DNA of 64,000 nt from Baekduia soli. Its GTDB lineage: Bacteria > Actinomycetota > Thermoleophilia > Solirubrobacterales > Solirubrobacteraceae. The notes beneath the pieces were generated by a model, which had not been told where the DNA came from, searched no databases, and worked only from the letters and a program-made list of their open reading frames with translations. Position numbers and translations under genes: made by a program. Below are positions 26,582 to 34,294 of the stretch, one piece after another (the first letter of the stretch is position 1; every line of letters begins with the position of its first letter). Where the stretch lies: NCBI RefSeq assembly GCF_007970665.1, contig NZ_CP042430.1:744001-808000 (forward strand), read 5' to 3'.

Positions 26582-27895
26582 GTGAGCGCGCCCGTCGCGA
26601 CGGTCGGCGGCGGCGCGGGGTTCGCCGGCGACCGCCTGGACCCCGCGGTGGCGCTGGCCTCCTCGGGCCTGGTCCAGTACGTGACGCTCGAGTGCCTGGC
26701 CGAGCGCACGATGGTCCACGCGCTGCGCCAGCGGCGCCGGGGCGTGGCCGGCCATGACCCGCGGCTGCGGCTGCGGCTGGCCCCGCTGCTCGGGCCCGCC
26801 GCCGAGCACGGCTGCCGCATCGTGGCCAACCTCGGGGCCGCCGACCCCGAGCGCGCGGCCGAGGAGGTCGCGGCGCTGGCCGGCGAGCTCGGCCACGGGC
26901 GCCTCAGGGTGGCCGCCGTCGTCGGCGACGACCTCGGCGACCGCATGGGCGACGTGGCCTGGAGCGACGCGCCGGCCGAGGGCGAGTGGCTCGGCGCCCA
27001 CGCCTACACGGGCAGCGAGGGCATCGCCCGCGCGCTGCGCGAGGGTGCCGACATCGTCATCGCCGGCCGCGTGGCCGACAGCGCGCTGGCCGCGGGGACG
27101 CTGCGCGACGCGCTGGCCGACGACGGCGACGCGCTCGCCGGCGGCCTGGTCGTCGGCCACCTGCTCGAGTGCACGGGCCAGGTCACCGGCGGCAACTACA
27201 CCGGCCCCGGCGGGCGCCGCCTGACGCCCGAGCAGCTCGCCGACCTGGGCTACCCGGTCGCGCACGTCTCCGGCGACGGCAGCGCCGAGATCGCCCTGCT
27301 GCCGGGCGCGCAGGGCTGCGTCAACCGCGAGACCGTCACCCTGCAGCTGCTCTACGAGGTCCACGACCCGTCGGCCTACATCACGCCCGACGGAATCATC
27401 GACATGACGCGGATCTCCGTGGAGGAGGTCGGCCCCGACCGCGTCCGGGTCTCCGGGGCGCGCCACCGCGGCGTGCCACCGCAGCTCAAGGTTTCGGGCT
27501 TCGTGGCGCTGCCCGGCGCGATGGTCGACGTCGAGATCGGCTTCGCCTGCGTGGACGCCCTGGCCCGTGCGCGGGAGGCGGCCGAGGTCCTGCGCCTGCG
27601 CTTCGCCGCACTGGGCGCCGCCGATCCGACCCTGGACCTCGTCGGCGTGGACTCGCTGCTGGGCCCGGCGTCGGCGCCGCTGCGCTGCGACCCGCCCGAG
27701 GTGCGCGTGCACGCCTCGGTGGCCTGCGCCGACGAGGACATGGCGCGGGCGGTCGAGGACGAGTTCTACTGGCTGTCGATGGCCGGGCCGGCGGCCGGCG
27801 GCGGGATCCGCGCCGAGCGCCGCGACCACGTCGCCGTCGTCGACGGGCGCATCGACCGCACCGAGGTCCGGGAGGAGATCGTATGGGTGGGCTGA
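26582..27895 (+). CDS. Acyclic terpene utilisation AtuA-family protein (DUF1446)
   Basis: A 437-residue protein of the AtuA/DUF1446 family, whose genes go with terpene (citronellol, geranyl) breakdown in other bacteria, though the biochemical role is unclear. Signs include a glycine-rich start (GGGAGFAGDRLD), a TGSEGIARAL segment, the IAGRVADSALAAGTL motif and the ECTGQVTGGNY motif. In many relatives a C-terminal domain of about 100 residues is fused; here that part is a separate gene starting 13 bases before this stop. Start GTG 26582. Confidence 0.82.
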   Translation: MSAPVATVGGGAGFAGDRLDPAVALASSGLVQYVTLECLAERTMVHALRQRRRGVAGHDPRLRLRLAPLLGPAAEHGCRIVANLGAADPERAAEEVAALAGELGHGRLRVAAVVGDDLGDRMGDVAWSDAPAEGEWLGAHAYTGSEGIARALREGADIVIAGRVADSALAAGTLRDALADDGDALAGGLVVGHLLECTGQVTGGNYTGPGGRRLTPEQLADLGYPVAHVSGDGSAEIALLPGAQGCVNRETVTLQLLYEVHDPSAYITPDGIIDMTRISVEEVGPDRVRVSGARHRGVPPQLKVSGFVALPGAMVDVEIGFACVDALARAREAAEVLRLRFAALGAADPTLDLVGVDSLLGPASAPLRCDPPEVRVHASVACADEDMARAVEDEFYWLSMAGPAAGGGIRAERRDHVAVVDGRIDRTEVREEIVWVG

Positions 27896-28209
27896 CGGTC
27901 GGCGACATCGCCTGCGGGCGCTCGGGCGACAAGGGCACGACGCTGGACCTGACGGTCGTCGCAGCCGACGCCGGCGCCTACGCGACGCTGGAGGCCCACC
28001 TGGGTGCCGAGCTCGTCGCCGGCCTGCTCGGCGCGCCGCGGGCCGTGCGCCACGAGGTGCCGGGCCTGCTCGCGCTGAAGTTCGTGCTCGAGGGCGCGCT
28101 GGACGCGGGGCCGTGGGCCTCGCGGCGCGCGGGCATGCACTGGCAGAAGGCCGCCATCTCCCCCGTCCTGGCCCTCACGCTGGCCGAGATCGGCGCCGCA
28201 CCGGCCTGA
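27883..28209 (+). CDS. AtuA C-terminal-like small domain protein
   Basis: A 108-residue protein matching the separate C-terminal domain of AtuA-type proteins: it begins VGDIACGRSGDKGTTLDLTVVAAD and contains VPGLLALKFVLEGAL and HWQKAAI. ATG 27883 has GGAGGAG just upstream, inside the end of the larger subunit, so the pair is co-translated and probably forms one complex. A Thr/Lys-rich GDKG loop is conserved in the family. Confidence 0.72.
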   Translation: MGGLTVGDIACGRSGDKGTTLDLTVVAADAGAYATLEAHLGAELVAGLLGAPRAVRHEVPGLLALKFVLEGALDAGPWASRRAGMHWQKAAISPVLALTLAEIGAAPA

Positions 28210-28243
28210 GCGCCGCGCTCACGCAACGCTCAGCCGGGCTCTT

Positions 28244-28261
28244 GACCCGCCGTTGCGGGTC
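28244..28261. terminator. Hairpin between the AtuA operon and a convergent gene
   Basis: GACCCGC CGTT GCGGGTC, a 7-bp stem with a CGTT tetraloop, in a 117-base convergent gap. Confidence 0.55.
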
Positions 28262-28326
28262 CACGGCGATCCTGGCGCTCCCATCCACCCGCGCCGCGGT
28301 CCGGCGCCACCGCTCGCTCGCGCGGC

Positions 28327-28899
28327 CTAGGCCCGGGGCGCGCGACCCATCGTGTAGAACTCGGAGTTCGGCCGCAGGGCCGTCAGGTGCGCGAGGCGGT
28401 TGGACAGCGCGAACAGCGCGGTGATCGACCCGACGTCCCAGATCTCGTCCTCGGTGAGGCCCGCCGCGCGGGCCGCGTCCAGGTCGGTGTCGCCGAAGCG
28501 CTCGGGCTCGCGCGTCAGCGCGAGGGCGAGGTCGACCATGGCTCGGCGCCGGTCGTCGAGCTCGACGCTCCACGGGTTCGTGGACGCGCGGTCGGCCAGC
28601 TCGGGGTCCTTGGCACGGATGCGCAGGATGGCACCGTGGGCGACCACGCAGTACGTGCAGTGGTTGGCCCCCGAGGTGACGACGACGATGAGCTCGCGCT
28701 CGGCCTTGCTCAGCCCGTCGCTGCGCTCCATGAGCGCGTCGTGGTAGTCCAGGAACGCCCGCATCTCGTCCGGCCGGTGCCCCAGCGCCCGGAAGATGTT
28801 GGGCACGAACCCGGACTTCTCGTGGATGACGCCGACCCGCTCGCGCAGGTCCGGCGGCAGGTCCTCGAGCTCGGTGACGGCGAATCGGCTGTCGGCCAT
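28327..28899 (-). CDS. Peroxidase-related enzyme, AhpD/CMD family
   Basis: A 190-residue helical protein of the carboxymuconolactone-decarboxylase/AhpD superfamily. The redox pair Cys81-x2-Cys84 lies in NHCTYCVVAHG, typical of the uncharacterised peroxidase-related subfamily, with a histidine close by. It likely acts as a thiol-based antioxidant. ATG 28899 has GAGGAGA about 3 bases upstream. It is transcribed away from the 29-kb gene. Confidence 0.82.
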   Translation of the reverse strand: MADSRFAVTELEDLPPDLRERVGVIHEKSGFVPNIFRALGHRPDEMRAFLDYHDALMERSDGLSKAERELIVVVTSGANHCTYCVVAHGAILRIRAKDPELADRASTNPWSVELDDRRRAMVDLALALTREPERFGDTDLDAARAAGLTEDEIWDVGSITALFALSNRLAHLTALRPNSEFYTMGRAPRA

Positions 28900-28991
28900 G
28901 CTTCTCCTCGGTCGGCGGTGGTCCGGCGGTCCCGGGAGCATGGCGCAATCGCCGCCGCCGCGGTCCGCGCCACGCGCCGGTGGGCGCGGGG

Positions 28992-28997
28992 TAGGCT
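28992..28997 (+). promoter_or_regulatory. -10 box TAGGCT before an unknown gene
   Basis: TAGGCT lies 34 bases before TTG 29032, and a strong GGGAGGG precedes that start. Confidence 0.4.
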
Positions 28998-29031
28998 CGG
29001 CGCGACGGGTCGCACGACACGGGAGGGACCG

Positions 29032-29829
29032 TTGCACACCATCGGGATGCTCAGGGGCGGCGACTTCGGGATCACGGTCGGCGGCACGCCTGCGACGTTC
29101 GACGACGTCTTCCCCGGGCTCGACGTCGCTGACCGCTTCGCCTTCGTGCTGCGCACACCCGCCGCCGGGCTGGCGATCGGCGGGCTCATCCTCGCCGCGA
29201 TCACCCGGCACTACGAGTTCTGGCGCGACCGGGGCGAGCCGTTCTGGGTCTACCCCGACTTCTACGTCCTGCACGCCGGCGCCGTGCACGGCTTCCACGG
29301 CCAGCTCGACATCTGGCCCGAGCACAAGGAGGTCGTCGTCGCCGACGGCGACTCGGAGTCGCTGATCGCGGCGCTCAACGACCGCGCGGTCACCCGCCTC
29401 GTCGTGCAGGACGGCCCCGTGCGTGCACGGCCGTGCCTGCGCGAGACGATCGCGCCGGCCCTGGCGCGGATCCGCACCGCGGTGGCGTTCGGCGCCGACG
29501 GCGCCACGCCCGGCGCCGACGTGGTCCTCAGCTGCCCGCCGGCGGCCGAGGAGCTCGTCCGGCTGGCCGCCGAGTCGAGCACGACGGTGGCGCAGGCCGA
29601 CCGCGACCGGGTGCTGGCGGCCCGCGCCGCGCGTTCGCGCGATGGCCGCGTGGAGGAGTCCCTGCGCCGGATCGGGGTCCCCGAGGCGCTGGGGATGCTG
29701 GCCGGCGAGGAGGATCCCGGCGCGGAGGCCGCGCACTACGGGTTCTCGGTGCCCTACCGCGACGGCCTCCAGCTCGACGACGCGGTGATGGCCCGGCACG
29801 TGACCGTGCACGAGCCGGCCGGGGCGTGA
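29032..29829 (+). CDS. Unknown protein, 265 residues
   Basis: I do not recognise a family. TTG 29032 is chosen because GGGAGGG lies about six bases upstream. A glycine-rich N-terminus, then a possible membrane or buried segment (about 43-58, GLAIGGLILAAI), then an aromatic-rich region with several Trp, His and Asp (EFWRDRGEPFWVYPDFYVLHAG), which suggests a globular enzyme with a metal or ligand site. The second half is Ala/Arg-rich and helical. It stands alone between the AhpD-like gene and the ferritin-like gene. Confidence 0.6.
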   Translation: MHTIGMLRGGDFGITVGGTPATFDDVFPGLDVADRFAFVLRTPAAGLAIGGLILAAITRHYEFWRDRGEPFWVYPDFYVLHAGAVHGFHGQLDIWPEHKEVVVADGDSESLIAALNDRAVTRLVVQDGPVRARPCLRETIAPALARIRTAVAFGADGATPGADVVLSCPPAAEELVRLAAESSTTVAQADRDRVLAARAARSRDGRVEESLRRIGVPEALGMLAGEEDPGAEAAHYGFSVPYRDGLQLDDAVMARHVTVHEPAGA

Positions 29830-29870
29830 CCCCGCCGCGGATGGCGACGGGGCCACGGTGCCGGCGGGGT
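29829..29870. terminator. Possible hairpin after the unknown gene
   Basis: ACCCCGCCG pairs with CGGCGGGGT (9 bp) across a 24-base loop in the 42-base convergent gap. Loop length makes this less certain. Confidence 0.3.
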
Positions 29871-29871
29871 G

Positions 29872-30636
29872 CTACGGCTGCAGCCTGCCCGTGACGATGT
29901 TCAGGCCCGAGACGATCTTGACCGTCTTCTTGAACGAGTAGGCCGGGTTGAACGAGTTCGGGATGGGGTCGATCGACGGGTCGATGCCCTTGAACTTGAC
30001 CAGCGCCGCGGTGTAGGCGGCGTGGTTGGCCTCGACGGAGTGGATCGAGAGCGCCGCCTTGACGATCGCCAGGTTGTTCAGGTACGGACCGGCGCCCGCG
30101 TAGGCCGCGGTGCCCACCGGCTCGATGGAGGCGGCCGTCTTGATGAACGTGTTCTGGTCGGCCAGGAGCTTGCCGACCGTGTCGAGGTTCACCGTCGGAG
30201 CCTTGACGGCGGCCTTGCCGAGGACCTTCTTCAGCGCGGCGACGTGGGCCGCCTCGTGCGCGGCCAGCGTCTTGGCGGCCGCGGCGATGTCGGCGTCGGG
30301 GTACCCGGCCTTGTCGGCCGCCGCGTAGAAGGCCGCCTCGAGGTACTCGAGCGTCAGCGCGTAGTTGCCGATCTTGACGTCGTTGGCGTTGGGCCTGCCG
30401 CGACGGATCGACCTGGAGCCCGACGTGGAGTACTCGCCCTTCTGCGAGGCGCTCGCGGAGGCGAACGCGTCGAGCGGGGACAGCAGGGCGCCGACACCGA
30501 ACACCGCGGCGCCGCCGATCCCGGCCTGGCGCAGCAGGTTGCGGCGGGTCCCGGTGGGATCCCAGGCGCCGGCGTCGTCCGCGGACTGGCGCAGGTCGCC
30601 CGAGGGATCGAGGTCCTCGATACGAATGTTGGTCAT
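29872..30636 (-). CDS. Tat-exported ferritin-like protein
   Basis: A 254-residue protein of the ferritin-like (PF13668-type) family. An N-terminal lead is followed by a twin-arginine signal (TRRNLLRQAGIGG, about 30-60, with a hydrophobic stretch after it), then a four-helix bundle with Glu/His residues in helices (EYLEAAFYAAA, AHEAAHVAAL, VEANHAAY). These proteins are secreted folded, often linked to desiccation or oxidative stress. The Tat machinery is present at 52.7-54.1 kb. ATG 30636. Confidence 0.8.
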   Translation of the reverse strand: MTNIRIEDLDPSGDLRQSADDAGAWDPTGTRRNLLRQAGIGGAAVFGVGALLSPLDAFASASASQKGEYSTSGSRSIRRGRPNANDVKIGNYALTLEYLEAAFYAAADKAGYPDADIAAAAKTLAAHEAAHVAALKKVLGKAAVKAPTVNLDTVGKLLADQNTFIKTAASIEPVGTAAYAGAGPYLNNLAIVKAALSIHSVEANHAAYTAALVKFKGIDPSIDPIPNSFNPAYSFKKTVKIVSGLNIVTGRLQP

Positions 30637-30668
30637 ACGCGGGCCTACTCGATGGCCCGACGATCGGA

Positions 30669-31571
30669 TCAGCGGGCCCCGGAACTTGGCGCGTTGCTCC
30701 CCGTCTTGGCCATGAAGCCCATGAACGCCTCGATCGCCGGCGTCGGCGTGCGGTGCGCGTCGCGCAGCAGGCAGACGTCCAGCGCGGTCGTGGAGCGCAG
30801 GGGGAGCACGACGACGTTGTCGGCGTGCAGCGCCTGGACCGAGCGCGGGACGATCGCCACGCCGAGGTCGCGGCCGACGAGGCTCAGCGTCGTCGCCACG
30901 TCGGAGGCCTCGAACGCCACCTCCGGATCGAAGCCCACCGCCCGGGCGCGGGCGCGGAACGTCTCGCGGATCAGCCCGCCCACCCGCGAGGTCACGAACC
31001 GGGCGTCGGCCAGCTCCTGCACCGCGACGTCCTCGCGGCCCGAGAGCGGGTGCTCGAGCGACACGGCGACGGCGACCTCCTCGCGCCGCCACGGCTCGCC
31101 GGTCAGGCGATCGCCGGGCACGCCGCCCTCCGTGTGCACGATGACGACGTCGAGGTCGCCGCGCAGCAGCAGCGCCTCCAGCTCGCCCGTGTTGCCGACG
31201 GTGACGTTGAGCTCGATCCCCGCGTGGGCGGCTCCGAAGCGCGACAGCACCTCCGGGATGTCCAGCAGCGTCAGGTACTGCAGCGTCCCGACGCGCAGCG
31301 TGCTGCGCTCCGTCGCGAAGCCCCGCATGTCCTCGAGCACGGCCGCGGCCTCGCTCAGGAGCCGGTTGGCGTGGGTCAGCAGCCGCTCCCCGGCGGGCGT
31401 GAGCGCCACGGGGCGGGTGCTGCGGTCAAAGAGCGTGGTCCCCAGCTCGGCCTCGAGGCGGCGGATCTGCTCCGAGATCGCCGGCTGGGCGATGCGCAGC
31501 TCCTCCGCGGCGCGCCGGAAGCCGCCGAGGGTGGCGACCGCGCGGAAGTAGGTCAGCTGCCGGAGATCCAT
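30669..31571 (-). CDS. LysR-family transcriptional regulator
   Basis: Regulator of 300 residues with an N-terminal winged helix (MDLRQLTYFRAVATLGG, AEELRIAQPAISEQIRRLE) and a periplasmic-binding-type effector domain (about 95-295). It is divergent from the operon that begins at 31649 and very probably controls it. ATG 31571 matches the LysR family start; the frame is open for 17 codons more. A palindrome at 31587-31602 overlaps its own -10-like TAGGGT, so it may repress itself. The effector is unknown. Confidence 0.93.
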   Translation of the reverse strand: MDLRQLTYFRAVATLGGFRRAAEELRIAQPAISEQIRRLEAELGTTLFDRSTRPVALTPAGERLLTHANRLLSEAAAVLEDMRGFATERSTLRVGTLQYLTLLDIPEVLSRFGAAHAGIELNVTVGNTGELEALLLRGDLDVVIVHTEGGVPGDRLTGEPWRREEVAVAVSLEHPLSGREDVAVQELADARFVTSRVGGLIRETFRARARAVGFDPEVAFEASDVATTLSLVGRDLGVAIVPRSVQALHADNVVVLPLRSTTALDVCLLRDAHRTPTPAIEAFMGFMAKTGSNAPSSGAR

Positions 31572-31586
31572 CGTCGATCGGAAAAC

Positions 31587-31602
31587 CCTATCGCCGGATA
31601 GG
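31587..31602. promoter_or_regulatory. Palindromic LysR operator candidate
   Basis: CCTATC GCCG GATAGG, a perfect 6-bp inverted repeat with T and A ten bases apart, in the 77-base gap between lysR and the catabolic operon. It overlaps TAGGGT (31585-31590, minus strand), a -10 candidate for lysR. LysR sites are typically such interrupted dyads. Confidence 0.55.
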
Positions 31603-31648
31603 AACGTGGTGGTTGCGCCCACGCCGCGGCGGGTGAGACGTTGGCGGG

Positions 31649-32515
31649 GTGAGCACGACGACCCCAGCCGCCGGGCCGGGCGCGACCGACGGCCGGGACG
31701 CGCTGCTCCTCGACAGCATCACCAGCGCGTCGCCGCAGGCGGCCGGGCGGATCGTGGTCACGGGCTCGCACGGCGGCCGCTACGCCGCGGCCCTGGCGCT
31801 GCGGGCCGGGGTGGCGGCGGTGATCTTCAACGACGCGAGCATCGGCCGCGACCGCGCCGGCGTCGCCGGCCTGGACCTGCTCGACGCCGCCGGCGTCCCC
31901 GGTGCGGCCGTCGACCACCGCAGCGCGCGGATCGGCGACGCCGCCGACGCGTTGGCCCGGGGCGAGCTGTCCGTCGTCAACGCCGCGGGCCGCGAGCGCG
32001 GCTGGCAGCCCGGGATGAGGACGGAGCGCGCGGTCGCGGTGGCCGCCGGCCGGCCGGCGGCCACCGCGCGCCCGGCGCCCGAGCCGCCGGAGGAGGGCCG
32101 CCACCTCATCGCGCCCGGCCCCGTCGAGATCTGGGCGCTGGACAGCGCGTCGCTGGTCCGCGAGGCCGACGCGGGCGCCATCGTCGCCACGGGCTCGCAC
32201 GGCGGCCTGGTCGGCGGCCGGCCCGAGGCGGCGCTGCGCGTCGCGGCGCGGGCGGCCCTGTTCAACGACGCCGGCGGCGGGGCCGGCACCACCCGCCTCG
32301 GCGCGCTGCAGGCGCGGGGCATCGCGGCGGCCACGGTCAGCGCCGCCAGCGCCCGCATCGGCGACGGCCGGTCGACCTACGAGGACGGCGTGCTCTCGGC
32401 CGTCAACGACGCGGCCGCCGCGCTCGGCGGGTCCCCGGGGATGGACGCCCGGGCGTTCGCGGACCTCGTCCGGGCCCGGGCGGCCGCCGCGGCGGCGGCG
32501 GAGAGCGTGCGATGA
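31649..32515 (+). CDS. Tandemly duplicated domain protein of unknown function
   Basis: A 288-residue protein with two similar halves. Each begins with a V-x-TGSHGG motif (about residues 36-43 and 177-184), followed by an Ala-rich helix, a FNDA segment, and a part ending SARIGD and then SAVNDAA or SVVNAAG. So each unit is about 100 residues. I cannot name the family. It is the first gene of the LysR-divergent operon, overlaps the ThDP enzyme start by ATGA, and so belongs to the pathway. GTG 31649. Confidence 0.7.
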   Translation: MSTTTPAAGPGATDGRDALLLDSITSASPQAAGRIVVTGSHGGRYAAALALRAGVAAVIFNDASIGRDRAGVAGLDLLDAAGVPGAAVDHRSARIGDAADALARGELSVVNAAGRERGWQPGMRTERAVAVAAGRPAATARPAPEPPEEGRHLIAPGPVEIWALDSASLVREADAGAIVATGSHGGLVGGRPEAALRVAARAALFNDAGGGAGTTRLGALQARGIAAATVSAASARIGDGRSTYEDGVLSAVNDAAAALGGSPGMDARAFADLVRARAAAAAAAESVR

Positions 32516-34245
32516 GCGAGCCAGGCGCGGCGCGCACGATGAGCGGCGGCCAGGCGGTCGCCGAGATGTTCGCTCGCCACGGCGTGGGCCCCATGTGGGG
32601 CATGGGCGGCTTCCAGCTGCTGCCGTTCTACGACGCGGTGCGCCGCCTGGGCCTGCCCCACCACCTCGTCAACGACGAGCGCGCCGGCGTGTTCGCGGCC
32701 GACGCCTACGCCCGGGTGACGGGCCGGCCCGGCGTCTGCGACGCGACGCTCGGCCCCGGCGCCACGAACCTCGTGACGGGCCTGGTCGAGTCGCTCAACG
32801 CCGGCGTCCCGCTCGTCGTGCTGGTCGGCGAGCCGCACCGGGCGCACGCGGGCCGGCACATGACCCAGGAGGCGCGGCAGCTCGAGATCCTCGCGCCCGC
32901 GGTCAAGGCCGTCATCCGCGTCGAGGTCGCCGAGCGCATCCCCGAGCACGTGCGCCGCGCGTTCGCCCTGAGCACCTCGGGCCGCGCCGGCCCGGTCGTG
33001 CTCGCGCTCCCCGAGGACGTCTCGCACGGCGAGGTCGCGCTGGCCGAGGACGACCTGTGGAGCGACCCGGCGACGCTGCGCGCGCCCGCGCGCCGCACCC
33101 GGCCCGCCGCGCAGGACGTCGCGTCGGCCGCCGCCCTGCTGGCGACCGCCGAGCGCCCGCTCGTCCTCGCCGGCGGCGGCGTGCACCTCTCCGACGCCAC
33201 GGAGGCGCTCGAGGCCCTGGCCGAGCGCCACCGCCTGCCCGTCGCCCACACGCTGAGCGGCGCCGGCGTCCTGCGCAGCGACAACCCGCTGTCGCTCGGC
33301 CTCTTCGGCCGCTACAGCCGGATCGCGAACGAGCTCATCGAGGCCTCCGACTGCCTCCTGGTCGTGGGCTGCAAGCTCGGCGAGGTGGCCACGCGCCGCT
33401 ACGCGCTGCCGCCGGCGCACGTGCCGCTCATCCACCTCGACATCCTCCCGGAGGAGATCGGCCACTGGGCCCGCACCGCCGTGGGCCTCTGGGGCGACGC
33501 CCGCGAGGGCCTGCTGGCCCTGGACGCCGAGCTCGGCGACCGCCGGCCCGACCGCGCGGCGTACCTGGCCGACGTCGCGGCGCGCCGCGACGCGTGGGCG
33601 CAGAGCACGCGCCCGCGCTACGAGAGCGACGAGCAGCCCATCGGCATGGCGCGGCTCATCGGCGAGCTCAACGCGACACTGCCGGCCGAGGCGATCGTCG
33701 TGGCCGACGGCGGCTTCGCCAGCCACTGGACGGGGCTGCTCTACGACAGCCGGCGGCGCGGGCGCACGTTCATCTCCGACCGCGGCTTCGCCTCCATCGG
33801 CTACGGCCTGCCCGGCAGCATCGGCGCCGCGACCGCCGCGCCGGGCGTCCCGGTCGTCGGCCTCACCGGCGACGGAGGCATGAACATGTCGGCCGGCGAG
33901 CTCGAGACCGCGCGGCGCGTCGGCGCGGGCGTGCTGCTCATCGTCGTCAACAACGCCGCGTCGGGCTACGTCAAGGCCCTGCAGCACGGCGTCTACGGCG
34001 CCGGCGCCTACCAGTCCAGCGACCTCTCCGAGCTCGACTACGGGCGCATCGCGCAGGCCTACGGCTGCCACGGGCGCCGCATCGAGGATCCCGCCGACCT
34101 GCGCGGCGCGATCGAGGAGCACCTGGCCCGCCGCGACGGCGTGCCGACCGTGCTCGACGTCGTCGTCACGCGCGACCCGTCCCGCATGCTGCCCGGCGTC
34201 GACAGCCGCACCGCACGCTTCGTCCCCGGGGACCGGCCCGCATGA
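32512..34245 (+). CDS. Thiamine-diphosphate enzyme, acetolactate synthase-like
   Basis: ThDP-dependent enzyme of 577 residues with the three classical domains. The conserved Glu56 of NDERAGVFAADAYAR activates the cofactor; the central domain (about 190-330) is a degenerate Rossmann fold; the ThDP/Mg motif GDGG starts near residue 453 and ends with VVNN about 27 residues later. Relatives are acetolactate synthase, sulfoacetaldehyde acetyltransferase, benzoylformate decarboxylase and oxalyl-CoA decarboxylase. In this operon it may decarboxylate a 2-oxo acid or join C2 units. ATG 32512 overlaps the previous stop (ATGA). Confidence 0.88.
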   Translation: MSEPGAARTMSGGQAVAEMFARHGVGPMWGMGGFQLLPFYDAVRRLGLPHHLVNDERAGVFAADAYARVTGRPGVCDATLGPGATNLVTGLVESLNAGVPLVVLVGEPHRAHAGRHMTQEARQLEILAPAVKAVIRVEVAERIPEHVRRAFALSTSGRAGPVVLALPEDVSHGEVALAEDDLWSDPATLRAPARRTRPAAQDVASAAALLATAERPLVLAGGGVHLSDATEALEALAERHRLPVAHTLSGAGVLRSDNPLSLGLFGRYSRIANELIEASDCLLVVGCKLGEVATRRYALPPAHVPLIHLDILPEEIGHWARTAVGLWGDAREGLLALDAELGDRRPDRAAYLADVAARRDAWAQSTRPRYESDEQPIGMARLIGELNATLPAEAIVVADGGFASHWTGLLYDSRRRGRTFISDRGFASIGYGLPGSIGAATAAPGVPVVGLTGDGGMNMSAGELETARRVGAGVLLIVVNNAASGYVKALQHGVYGAGAYQSSDLSELDYGRIAQAYGCHGRRIEDPADLRGAIEEHLARRDGVPTVLDVVVTRDPSRMLPGVDSRTARFVPGDRPA

Positions 34246-34294
34246 GCGCGACGACGCGCACCGGCGGCCCCCGCCACCCCAGGAGATCGCCGGC

